Shown one piece after another: positions 1 through 6,909 of a stretch of DNA of 13,298 bases (within the stretch, counting starts at the first letter, position 1; every line of letters begins with the position of its first letter). This DNA comes from Chloroflexi bacterium UBA2235 (GTDB taxonomy: Bacteria > Chloroflexota > UBA11872 > UBA12225), in NCBI GenBank assembly GCA_002347925.1, contig DDYL01000126.1, forward strand, positions 6,107 through 19,404, read 5' to 3'. A program made the translations under genes and the position numbers. The notes under the pieces are model-generated. The model was given only the letters and a program-made list of their open reading frames with translations, made no database searches and was not told the DNA's origin.

Positions 1-1004
1 GACAGTGGCGGAAGTTGCCACCGCTCCGGCCATGGAGCCGGGTCTAGCGGTGACCGGGTCGAGGGTTCGGACGTAGTGGTCTGACCGGGCGCGTCGGGAC
101 GTCCCGGTTGGTTGCCGGTCTGGATGATCAGTGATCGTTGTCCGGTAGCTGCATCCGAGGCCGGGCTGACCGACGGGCTGCGACGTCCACGCGGTGATGT
201 TGCGGGTTCGTCCGGGGGTTGTGACCGGTTACGGGAGGGGCGCCTACCGGCATCCTGATCAAGCTCGGGTTCGGCCGTCACTGCCGAGGGCGCAGAATTG
301 CGGCTTTCGAGTAGCTGGGAGATTGTGCGGAAGATCATTGCGACAAGGGCTGCAAGGGCGCGAGCGATGTGTGTGCTCGCCCACACGAGCGCTATTGCGG
401 TGTAGCGTCCGGTGGTGATGATTGCAGAAAGGAGGTTCCTGCCGAGTGTTTCCCAATACGGACGCGGGATTCCAAGAAGCGCTACGGCACTTGCGGTAGC
501 CAAGGCAACTGCCGTCGCGATTGCACCTGCACTTCCGACCCATGCGCTCAGGATGGCCCATGTGGCCGTTGCAACCGCTCCGGAACCATCGGCGTCCATC
601 GAACTTGATGCAACGCTGGCCGGGCCAGACACACCGAGTGTGCCGACACAGAGCAGGAAACCGAATCCACCGGTGAGACGCATGATGACCGGACGGCGCC
701 ACGCGATCTCTCCGATGGCGATTGTGGCACCGACCGCACCGAACAGCACGCACCATGGCACGGTCAGCCACCCGAAAGCTTGTTCGAGTAGCTGCGCGAG
801 TGCGCCGGTTGCGGCGCCATCGGGGGACAGGATTGCCAAAGAGCCATACGTGGCGGCGAGCACGATCACACCACCGGTGACGCGCACGGCTGTCAGCGGA
901 CTGACGGTGAAGGACGGCACTGAACCAGGGCGTCCCTTGGGTGACGCGTCTCGCTTCGCGGGGGCACGGGTACTCGGCGTGATGGTGGTCGTTCGGCCCG
1001 ACAC
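1..1004 (-). CDS. ftsK: FtsK/SpoIIIE-type DNA translocase, N-terminal part, cut by the window edge
   Basis: The minus-strand frame is open for 334 codons to the left edge, so the C-terminal motor domain is missing. Seen: a basic N-terminal stretch (residues 1-35), then hydrophobic segments near 38-61, 77-100, 108-127, 150-178 and 200-225. A disordered linker rich in Pro, Ser, Thr, Arg and Gln follows (about 236-320). The last residues, WPERWQLPPL, resemble the start of the conserved cytoplasmic part of FtsK proteins (family knowledge). FtsK is anchored at the septum by this membrane domain and pumps DNA during chromosome segregation. The proposed GTG start at 1004 has GGGAGG about 11 nt upstream. 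An in-frame GTG at 1052 lacks such a site, and the frame stays open back to the RNase J stop, so the start is uncertain. The gene lies downstream of rnj on the same strand. Family assignment is fairly sure but rests on topology and the edge motif, not on the ATPase. Confidence 0.75.
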   Translation of the reverse strand, partial: MSGRTTTITPSTRAPAKRDASPKGRPGSVPSFTVSPLTAVRVTGGVIVLAATYGSLAILSPDGAATGALAQLLEQAFGWLTVPWCVLFGAVGATIAIGEIAWRRPVIMRLTGGFGFLLCVGTLGVSGPASVASSSMDADGSGAVATATWAILSAWVGSAGAIATAVALATASAVALLGIPRPYWETLGRNLLSAIITTGRYTAIALVWASTHIARALAALVAMIFRTISQLLESRNSAPSAVTAEPELDQDAGRRPSRNRSQPPDEPATSPRGRRSPSVSPASDAATGQRSLIIQTGNQPGRPDAPGQTTTSEPSTRSPLDPAPWPERWQLPPL

Positions 1005-1418
1005 GATCCTGGGTCCCTCCCGTTTCGGCTCGCCCCCCGAACCCGACCCCACGCTAGCACCCAAGAGAGGTACGGCGATGGGACTAGCTTTCCGGTAATT
1101 GCGGGAGGAGACGCGTGACCGTGCCGATGGCGCGAGCAAACTCCGTCCCGATGGAAGAACGGATGCAAGGTCTTGATGTCTCAGAACCAGGAGGACCCCA
1201 CAGGGGCGGGTGGATGACCGTTGGGAACGGGCTGGTCCAGGGCCGAGTTGGTTCCGAACCGACGCGCGAGGGCGAGGAATGCACCAACTTGGATGGGCCT
1301 GCAAGTTCGCCGGCGCACCTGAGGTTTGTTCACCCCAGTAGCGGGGGCTGACATGGAGGCTTGGGCACCGTCTCCTACGACCTGCCCCCGTTGCGAGCGG
1401 GGCAGGTCGCACCTTTGA
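1005..1418. other. Intergenic gap between rnj and ftsK
   Basis: This 414-nt stretch has no convincing gene. The ftsK frame is technically open through it to the rnj stop, but the translation is Ser/Arg/Pro-rich and looks non-coding. Visible structure: a 10-bp hairpin at 1379-1408 (separate entry), a small CCCC/GGGG hairpin at 1333-1346, and an 11-nt palindrome GGTTCCGAACC at 1250-1260. I found no tRNA-like cloverleaf or known small-RNA signature. The gap probably holds the ftsK promoter and untranslated leader, but no convincing -35/-10 pair was seen. Confidence 0.5.
1379..1408 (-). terminator. Hairpin just downstream of rnj
   Basis: The arms GACCTGCCCC (1379-1388) and GGGGCAGGTC (1399-1408) pair perfectly over 10 bp around a 10-nt loop, starting 10 nt after the rnj stop on the minus strand. 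There is no T-tract after it on the minus strand, so it may be a weak terminator, a 3'-end stabiliser or a processing site between rnj and ftsK rather than a classical intrinsic terminator. Confidence 0.5.
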
Positions 1419-3131
1419 TTAGATTTCCACGATCAGAGGAAGGATCATTGGTCGGCGGCGGGTCTGATCGTAGACATACTTCGACAGCGCGTCACGGATG
1501 CGGTTGCGCACGTCTGCCCAGTTGACAGAAGGCACCACGTCGACACCGTCGTCATCGGTTGATGCGAAGGGTGATGCCCGGCGGGTGGATTCGATGGCCG
1601 TGACAACCTGTGCGCGGGCCTGTTCAACCAGTTCCTCGGCTTCACGCATGTAAACGAAGCCTCTGGTCACGATTTCCGGACCGGCGATCAGGCGTCCGGT
1701 CGCACGCTCCACGGTCAACGAGACGATCAGCACGCCGTCCTGGGCGAGGACGCGCCGGTCGCGCAGGACTACTTGCCCGACGTCGCCGACACCCAGGCCA
1801 TCGACGAACACGTAGCCCGCTGACACGTGTTCGGCAACCTCCGCATGGTCGGGGCCGATTTCGAGTACATCTCCGTCCTCGATGACGAAGATATTCTCGG
1901 CCGGCAGTCCCATGGTCTGCGCGAGACGGGCGTGCAGGATCAGGTGGCGGTACTCGCCGTGAACTGGCACGAAGTATTTCGGCCGGATCAGGGAGATCAT
2001 GAGTTTGAGTTCTTCCTGGCTCGCATGTCCGGACACGTGAACCAGTTGGTCATGCCCCCAGACGACATTGGCGCCAAGCCGGAAGAGGTTGTCGATGGTG
2101 CGGCTAACCAGCTCCTCGTTGCCTGGGATCGGGGCGGCTGAAACGACGACCGTGTCACCGGGAGCGATCTGGACCTGGCGATGGTCGCGGTTTGCGATCC
2201 GGGCAAGTGCGGACGTCGGCTCGCCCTGGCTACCTGTCGTGATCAGCGCAATGTCCTTGCCAGGCATGGAGTTGACCATCGCAAGTTCGTCAGGACGCAA
2301 GAGAACACCGGCGGGTGCAGTCAGGTAGCCAAGTTCCTGGGCGATCGCAACGTTCTGCACCATGCTTCGCCCAACGATGCCGACGCGCCGGTTGTGGCGG
2401 ACGGCGGCGTCGATGACCTGCTGGACGCGGGAGATCAGCGACGCAAAGGTGGCGATGATTATTCGGCCCTTTGCGCTCGCGAAAATCTGTTCGAAGGCGG
2501 TGTCAATCACCCGCTCGGAAGGGGTATGACCAGGCCTGTCAGCATGGGTGCTGTCTGAAAAGAGGCAGAGGACACCCTTCTTGCCTACCTCGGCGAGCTT
2601 TCCGAAGTCCGTCGGACGGCCGTCGACCGGAGTGTGGTCGAACTTGAAGTCGCCCGTGTGGACGATTGTCCCTGCGGGAGTCTCAAGAGCGACGCCGACA
2701 CCATCCGGGATGCTGTGACAGACGTGGAAGAACTCGGCGATGAAACGGCCAAACTTGACGGCCTCGCCGGGCACGATCCGGTTCAGGGAGACCCGGTCGG
2801 TCTGGCGATGTTCCTTGAGCTTTCCGGCAATGAGGCCAGCGGTGAGAGGGGTCGCCCACAGTGGAGGGAAGTTCAACTGAGGAAGGATGTACGGAAGCGC
2901 GCCAACGTGATCCTCGTGCCCGTGGGTGAGGATGATGCCCCGGATTCGATCCAGTCTGGTTGCGAGATAAGAGACATCCGGGATGACCAGATCGACCCCG
3001 AGCATTTCGTTCTCAGGGAACATTACCCCGCAGTCGATGATGACAATGTCCTGATCGTCTTCGACGACCAGCATATTCCTGCCGATTTCGCCAAGGCCGC
3101 CAAGGGGAGTGCAACGAATTCTTTCGCTCAT
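1419..3131 (-). CDS. rnj: Ribonuclease J (metallo-beta-lactamase/beta-CASP nuclease)
   Basis: The product has 570 residues, normal for RNase J, a cytoplasmic 5'-3' exo- and endoribonuclease for mRNA decay and rRNA/mRNA maturation. Seen in order: the N-terminal GGLGEIGRN signature (about 11-19), the metal-binding motif HGHEDH (70-75), His139 in the CHSIPD segment, Asp161 in HTGDFKFD, the FSDSTHADRPG block (about 191-201), the beta-CASP domain, His369 in SGHASQEE, and His391 in VPVHGEYRHL. The C-terminal domain ends in a YDQTRRRPMILPLIVEI-type tail typical of RNase J. All expected metal ligands are present, so it should be active. An in-frame TGA lies three codons before the ATG, so this is the most upstream ATG. 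There is no clear Shine-Dalgarno. A TATAAT box lies 22 nt upstream, suggesting a very short leader. It is divergent from the dehydratase and followed by ftsK on the same strand. Confidence 0.97.
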   Translation of the reverse strand: MSERIRCTPLGGLGEIGRNMLVVEDDQDIVIIDCGVMFPENEMLGVDLVIPDVSYLATRLDRIRGIILTHGHEDHVGALPYILPQLNFPPLWATPLTAGLIAGKLKEHRQTDRVSLNRIVPGEAVKFGRFIAEFFHVCHSIPDGVGVALETPAGTIVHTGDFKFDHTPVDGRPTDFGKLAEVGKKGVLCLFSDSTHADRPGHTPSERVIDTAFEQIFASAKGRIIIATFASLISRVQQVIDAAVRHNRRVGIVGRSMVQNVAIAQELGYLTAPAGVLLRPDELAMVNSMPGKDIALITTGSQGEPTSALARIANRDHRQVQIAPGDTVVVSAAPIPGNEELVSRTIDNLFRLGANVVWGHDQLVHVSGHASQEELKLMISLIRPKYFVPVHGEYRHLILHARLAQTMGLPAENIFVIEDGDVLEIGPDHAEVAEHVSAGYVFVDGLGVGDVGQVVLRDRRVLAQDGVLIVSLTVERATGRLIAGPEIVTRGFVYMREAEELVEQARAQVVTAIESTRRASPFASTDDDGVDVVPSVNWADVRNRIRDALSKYVYDQTRRRPMILPLIVEI

Positions 3132-3152
3132 GTTGATTCAGGCATTGCATTG

Positions 3153-3158
3153 ATTATA
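3153..3158 (-). promoter_or_regulatory. Candidate -10 box of rnj
   Basis: A perfect TATAAT on the minus strand lies 21 nt before the rnj ATG. Initiation about 7 nt downstream would give a leader of only about 15 nt, which fits the absence of a Shine-Dalgarno. No recognisable -35 hexamer sits 16-18 nt upstream, so support is partial. Confidence 0.45.
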
Positions 3159-3373
3159 GGTCGTGGTTCACCGACCTTCGTGGATGGGGGTCGGGCGCCA
3201 GGGATCGACGCGTATGTGGTTGCGCCCCGGCATGTGTTGTCCCGAGCGGGGATTGAACGGCGGATACCATCGCTCATGCGGGCCGAGCGTTTGGCACGCG
3301 CACCCGTCGCGCCTTGAAGACGCGAAACCCCCGCATTGGGGAGTGAAATGATCTGTTGGGAAGGCCGGACGCG

Positions 3374-4516
3374 ATGAAGATTGACCGAATTGAGACGTTT
3401 CTCGCGCATGTCGGACGACGAAACCTATGCTTCGTAAAGGTATCGACTGATGAAGGTTTGCATGGGATTGGCGAGGCGTACTCCGTAGGGCCTGACCTTG
3501 CGACCGTCGCGGCAATCGATGACTTTGCGTCGTGGTTGGTCGGGCAGGACCCGATGCGGATTGAGCATCTCTGGGCGCTGATGTACAACGGCACCCGCTT
3601 CCCTCCCGGCCCCACGATCCTGTCGGCCCTTTCAGGAATCGAACATGCCTTGTGGGATATCAAGGGCAAGGCGCTAGGTGTCCCGGTGTGGCAGTTGCTC
3701 GGTGGTGCGGTGCGGGACCGGATCCGTGTCTACCAGAACCCCGGGGGTGGGTCGCCAGAGGAGACCGCGGAACGTGCCCTCGCACTGATCGCTCGCTATG
3801 GATACACGGCCCTGAAGATCGGACCTCATCCGGCGGGGTCCGACCACATGCCTTGGCCCGCGGTGGTGCGCGGGGCGGCGGCCCGAATGAAGGCGCTTCG
3901 CGACGCGGTCGGCGACGACATCGAGATCGGTCTCGACCCCCACGCAAAGATCTGGGAGCCGGTCCGTGCCCTGCAGATGGCGCATGCGGTCGCGGAGTAC
4001 AACCCGTACTTCTTTGAGGAACCCATCCGTCCCGAGAATATTGATGCGATGGCTTCGTTCAAGCGTCAGTGCCCGATCCCGGTTGCGACCGGCGAGTGCC
4101 TCTACACGAAGTTCGAGTTCAGGGAGCTTCTTGCCCGGGAAGCTGCCGACATCATTCAACCGGACGTCTGTCTCATGGGTGGCTTGTTGGAGATGAAGAA
4201 GATTGCCGCGATGGCCGAAGCCCATTACGTGATGGTCGCGCCGCATAATCCCATGGGTCCGGTCGCGACTGCGGTCAATGTGCATTTCTGCGTGAGTACT
4301 CCGAACGTCGCCGTGCTTGAGTACACACCAGATGATGAGGGGCCACGTCGCGATATCGTGAAGGAACCCATGCGCGTAAAGGATGGCTACATCGAACTTC
4401 CCACAGCCCCGGGTCTCGGGATTGAGATTGATGAGGCGGCGTGCCAAAGGTATCCATACAAGCCTTGGCGTCGTACCAACGCGGTTCGTCCCGATGGATC
4501 AATCGGGTTCAACTGA
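3374..4516 (+). CDS. Enolase-superfamily (mandelate racemase/muconate lactonizing type) sugar-acid dehydratase, galactonate dehydratase-like
   Basis: The 380-residue length is normal for the family. The N-terminal capping domain (about 1-115) precedes a TIM barrel. Metal and catalytic positions visible are Lys148 (ALKIG), Asp188 and His190 (GLDPHAK), Glu215 (FFEEP), Glu241 (TGECLYT), Asp264 (QPDVC) and His291 (APHNPMGP). The DxH pair plus the APHxPxGP motif is the pattern of the D-galactonate dehydratase subgroup, in which Mg2+ stabilises the enolate and histidines act as acid/base. The substrate is therefore probably an acid sugar (aldonate), converted to a 2-keto-3-deoxy acid, but exact specificity cannot be read from sequence. 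The ATG at 3374 is preferred because GGAAGG lies about 10 nt upstream. A TTG at 3356 also opens the frame but has no comparable site. The S41 protease gene starts 11 nt downstream, so they are probably co-transcribed. Confidence 0.9.
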   Translation: MKIDRIETFLAHVGRRNLCFVKVSTDEGLHGIGEAYSVGPDLATVAAIDDFASWLVGQDPMRIEHLWALMYNGTRFPPGPTILSALSGIEHALWDIKGKALGVPVWQLLGGAVRDRIRVYQNPGGGSPEETAERALALIARYGYTALKIGPHPAGSDHMPWPAVVRGAAARMKALRDAVGDDIEIGLDPHAKIWEPVRALQMAHAVAEYNPYFFEEPIRPENIDAMASFKRQCPIPVATGECLYTKFEFRELLAREAADIIQPDVCLMGGLLEMKKIAAMAEAHYVMVAPHNPMGPVATAVNVHFCVSTPNVAVLEYTPDDEGPRRDIVKEPMRVKDGYIELPTAPGLGIEIDEAACQRYPYKPWRRTNAVRPDGSIGFN

Positions 4517-4527
4517 TCCGGCAGGGG

Positions 4528-6063
4528 ATGCGGGTGGTGACTGGGCGTGGCCGAACGGGGCATTGGGCGTGGCGCGTTGCGCGCGCGCTGATCGTGGCTG
4601 CCTTTGCCCTGACGCCCCCTAACCCTGCCGGCCTTCGCGTCTTTGCCATCCCCATCGCACCGGATGGATATGCGGTTCGCGATCTGCCGGTGGCTGAAGC
4701 GGCCGAAGGTGTGCCGGATGGGTTTGCCTCCGGACCCCTTCACGAGCCCCAACCTGGTCTGGAGGTCATCCGCGCGGCGTTCGATCTCTTGCGAGCAAGG
4801 TACGTCCAGCCAATCGACGCGGGCTCCCTGATAGAGGCAGCGCGTGGCCCGGAACGGAACGTTCGGGAAGAAGGGACGCCTCGCGGTGCAGGCGCATCGC
4901 CGTCGACTGATTCGGTTGATTCCCTCTGGGACATGTTTGCATCTCGGTATCCGGCCTCGGTGCTGGGGGTTCCGGACGGTGCCAATCCCGCGCACGTTGC
5001 GGTTCGACGGATGACGCAGAGCCTGGACGATTGCCATACCTCGTTCAGCTCCAATTATGAGCGTGACTCGTCCGCGCTGCAGCGGTCAGATGCGTATGGG
5101 GGCATCGGGGTTGTTGTCCGTTCCCAGATGTCATTTGCACCTCAGCCTCCAGGACCAGTGGTGACCCAAGTCTTTGCCAATGGCCCGGCGTCGAAGTCAG
5201 GGCTTCACATTGGTGATGCAATCCTGACCGTCGATGGCGTTACCGTGAACGATGTTGCCGGGTCGCTCACCGAACGCATCCGGGGACTGCCGGGTACGCG
5301 GGTGAGCCTCACGATTGACCGCCCGGGGGCAACGGCTCCACTTGAGATCACAGTGGTCCGGGGCGAGGTGGTGGCACCACTTGTGGACGCGCGGATCATT
5401 CCAACCGATGGCATCGGGATGGTTGGGATCGTTCGACTGCAAACCTTCGCCCAACCGGCTTTCGGACCGTTTGCCGATGCAATCAACCGGATGAGGGACC
5501 AGGGGGTTCGCGCTTGGGTCGTGGATCTTCGGGAGAACGGCGGCGGTGACGTCGGTCTCTTTGTCCGGATTGCGTCGCTGTTCATTTCCGGAGGCCCGCT
5601 TGCCCACACGGTTGCGCGGGAAGGAACACCCCGGACCATCTGGGCGACTTCGGACTTGCAATCAGGCGCCGAGGGCCCAGCGACCCCCCGTCTCGTGGAT
5701 GGAATGCCGGTTGCGGTCCTCGTGGGGCGCAATACGGCATCGGCGGCAGAACTGCTGGCTGGTGACCTCGAGGACTACCGGATTGGGCGCTTGTTTGGCG
5801 AAACGACGGCCGGGTGCTTTGGGACGAGCCGGATATACCGTCTGCCCGATGGGTCGGGTGTTTGGATCACGGTCAGCGCGCTGCAGACGGGTATTGGCCA
5901 CCGGGATGTGCACCGGGTCGGTCTTGAGCCGGCGGTAACCGTGTTGCGGACCCGTGCGGACATGGCTTCGGGGCGGGATCCGGTTGTAGATCGGGCGGTT
6001 GAATGGCTTCGTACCCGGGTGGCCGCACCTGTCACAACTAGCCACGTTTTTCAAGCAAGGTAA
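4528..6063 (+). CDS. S41-family (tail-specific/tricorn-like) serine protease with PDZ domain, exported
   Basis: The product has about 511 residues. A basic start and hydrophobic segment (about 15-40) look like a signal peptide or membrane anchor, so the protein should act outside the cytoplasmic membrane. A helical N-terminal region (about 75-185) follows, with LDDCHTSF at 167-173. Next come a PDZ domain (about 190-280; GPASKSGLHIGDAILTVDG at 219-237) and the S41 core (about 295-475) with VVDLRENGGGDVG, the nucleophile Ser405 in NTASAAELLAGD, and GETTAGCFG at 424-432. Classical Ctp proteases have a catalytic Lys in the GEKTFGKG position, but here it is Thr426. The His170-Thr pair in DDCHT suggests a Ser-His, tricorn-like active site (inference). 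ATG 4528 was chosen because it follows the dehydratase stop by 11 nt. AGGGG adjoins it, so GTG 4534 is also possible. The frame opens earlier, at 4441, inside the previous gene. Confidence 0.88.
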   Translation: MRVVTGRGRTGHWAWRVARALIVAAFALTPPNPAGLRVFAIPIAPDGYAVRDLPVAEAAEGVPDGFASGPLHEPQPGLEVIRAAFDLLRARYVQPIDAGSLIEAARGPERNVREEGTPRGAGASPSTDSVDSLWDMFASRYPASVLGVPDGANPAHVAVRRMTQSLDDCHTSFSSNYERDSSALQRSDAYGGIGVVVRSQMSFAPQPPGPVVTQVFANGPASKSGLHIGDAILTVDGVTVNDVAGSLTERIRGLPGTRVSLTIDRPGATAPLEITVVRGEVVAPLVDARIIPTDGIGMVGIVRLQTFAQPAFGPFADAINRMRDQGVRAWVVDLRENGGGDVGLFVRIASLFISGGPLAHTVAREGTPRTIWATSDLQSGAEGPATPRLVDGMPVAVLVGRNTASAAELLAGDLEDYRIGRLFGETTAGCFGTSRIYRLPDGSGVWITVSALQTGIGHRDVHRVGLEPAVTVLRTRADMASGRDPVVDRAVEWLRTRVAAPVTTSHVFQAR

Positions 6064-6271
6064 GCCAGAATCGCTGGAATCGCGGTCAGAAAAGCCGTTT
6101 TCATGGTGTATGCACGCTGTATCTGCAATTCGGTGGCAACTTGGTTGCGGATATGGTAAGTTTCGCCCGGCCGCAAGCATGAAAGTCGATGCTTTCCCGG
6201 TTCCGACAGGCGGGCGTACGGATGCGCATTCCCTGACCGGCAACTTGGGTTTCGGCCGGGGGTTTTTAGGC

Positions 6272-6730
6272 GTGAGTTTCCAGGACAAGACCTTGACGTG
6301 CGTCAGTTGCGGGGCGCCGTTCGTGTTCACCGCAGGCGAGCAAGAGTTCTACGCAGAGCGACAATTCGCACACGAGCCGAAGCGTTGCTCAGCATGCCGT
6401 CAGCAGCGTGCAGGTACGCGTGGCGGTGGTGGCGGCGGTGACCGGGCATGGAGTGGCAACGGTGGCGGTGGCGCAGGCCGTGCCCCCCGAAGCGGTGGAT
6501 CCTATGGCGGTGGCAGTTCCTACGGCGATAACGGCGGTTCCTACGGCGGCGGGGCCGGCGGTGGCGGATCGTACGGTGGTGGCGGCGGTGGCGGTGCGCG
6601 CCAGATGCACATAGCCACGTGCAGCTCCTGTGGAAACGAGGCCCGTTTGCCATTCGTGCCACGCGGAGACCGTCCGGTGTATTGCAGTGATTGCTTCGGC
6701 CGTCAGCGTGACGGCGGGTCCTCCTGGTAA
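6272..6730 (+). CDS. Double zinc-ribbon protein with Gly/Ser/Tyr-rich linker (CxxC-x17-CxxC type)
   Basis: The product has 152 residues. The N-terminal zinc ribbon has Cys10/Cys13 and Cys39/Cys42, with the FTAGEQEFYAERQF core seen in widespread bacterial zinc-ribbon proteins. Residues about 51-108 are almost entirely Gly with Ser, Tyr and a few Arg (repeats like GGSYGGG). The C-terminal ribbon has Cys117/Cys120 and Cys138/Cys141, exactly 17 residues apart. Function is unknown. Zinc ribbons plus an RGG/SYG-like flexible linker suggest nucleic-acid or ribosome association (inference). The GTG start at 6272 is preferred because homologous proteins start right at the xFQDKTLxC block. An in-frame ATG at 6179 would add 31 residues of non-typical sequence. 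The Shine-Dalgarno is weak. A poor TTCGGT-N17-TATGGT pair at 6129-6157 is the best promoter I saw. It lies 208 nt after the protease and 179 nt before rpsU on the same strand. Confidence 0.85.
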   Translation: MSFQDKTLTCVSCGAPFVFTAGEQEFYAERQFAHEPKRCSACRQQRAGTRGGGGGGDRAWSGNGGGGAGRAPRSGGSYGGGSSYGDNGGSYGGGAGGGGSYGGGGGGGARQMHIATCSSCGNEARLPFVPRGDRPVYCSDCFGRQRDGGSSW

Positions 6731-6761
6731 CCACACGACCCTCTGCTCCAACTCTGTGATT

Positions 6762-6789
6762 GTGAGCGCCGGCCTTGTCCGGCGCTCAC
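6762..6789 (+). terminator. Perfect hairpin between the zinc-ribbon gene and rpsU
   Basis: The arms GTGAGCGCCGG (6762-6772) and CCGGCGCTCAC (6779-6789) pair over 11 bp around a 6-nt loop. It starts 31 nt after the zinc-ribbon stop and 120 nt before rpsU. The next bases are GTACACTCTCC, not a T-tract, so it is either an atypical terminator, an RNA processing or attenuation element in the rpsU leader, or a dyad operator. Confidence 0.5.
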
Positions 6790-6839
6790 GTACACTCTCC
6801 CCCGAGACCGCAGTGCGCCCCCGGCGACACGCTGGTTTC

Positions 6840-6869
6840 CGTCCAGTCCCCGCGCGTGGGGTTCGGACG
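6840..6869 (+). promoter_or_regulatory. rpsU: Candidate structured leader element of rpsU
   Basis: An outer stem CGTCC/GGACG (6840-6844 with 6865-6869) encloses a symmetric 3x3 internal loop (AGT/TTC) and an inner CCCC/GGGG stem (6848-6851 with 6858-6861) capped by GCGCGT. It ends 23 nt before the strong Shine-Dalgarno of rpsU. The nested pairing suggests a leader RNA element, possibly for autogenous control. No named riboswitch or Rfam leader was recognised. Confidence 0.35.
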
Positions 6870-6892
6870 TAACTTCCAGAATCGTGCGCGCG

Positions 6893-6903
6893 AAGGAGGT
6901 GAT
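6893..6903 (+). promoter_or_regulatory. rpsU: Extended Shine-Dalgarno of rpsU
   Basis: AAGGAGGTGAT matches 11 consecutive bases complementary to the canonical 16S rRNA 3' tail. The GGAGG core ends 10 nt before the ATG at 6910. It decides that start over the out-of-frame ATG at 6902. Confidence 0.8.
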
Positions 6904-6909
6904 GTCGGT

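Noticed and set aside
259..771. Minus-strand 170-codon open frame rich in Arg, His and Cys
   Set aside because: It overlaps the ftsK frame on the same strand in another phase, and its composition is typical of a GC-rich shadow frame.
412..1098. Plus-strand 228-codon open frame
   Set aside because: It is the antisense of the ftsK membrane region. Its translation is low-complexity Ala/Pro/Thr without family resemblance, while the minus-strand frame shows clear transmembrane segments.
1200..1260. Possible tRNA-like segment
   Set aside because: The GGTTCCGAACC palindrome resembles a T-arm at first sight, but there is no T-loop consensus, acceptor stem or anticodon arm.
1115..1351. Possible 78-residue plus-strand gene in the rnj-ftsK gap
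   Set aside because: No convincing ribosome-binding site, no recognisable domain, and it overlaps the dyads in the gap.
2634..3317. Plus-strand 227-codon frame opposite rnj
   Set aside because: It is antisense to the conserved catalytic domain of RNase J and has no independent family signature.
3356..3373. TTG start for the dehydratase, adding six residues
   Set aside because: The GGAAGG ribosome-binding site would lie inside the coding region, and the family normally begins at the MKI block encoded from 3374.
3674..4447. Minus-strand 257-codon frame opposite the dehydratase
   Set aside because: It mirrors a strongly conserved enolase-superfamily gene and is rich in Arg, His and Cys, as expected of antisense in GC-rich DNA.
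5662..6330. Minus-strand 222-codon frame opposite the protease
   Set aside because: It spans the S41 catalytic region antisense and the intergenic region, with no family resemblance.
6759..6789. Lac-operator-like TTGTGAGCG...CGCTCAC
   Set aside because: The similarity covers only the half-site TTGTGAGCG. The spacing differs, and no LacI-family gene is in the window, so it is kept only as a hairpin.
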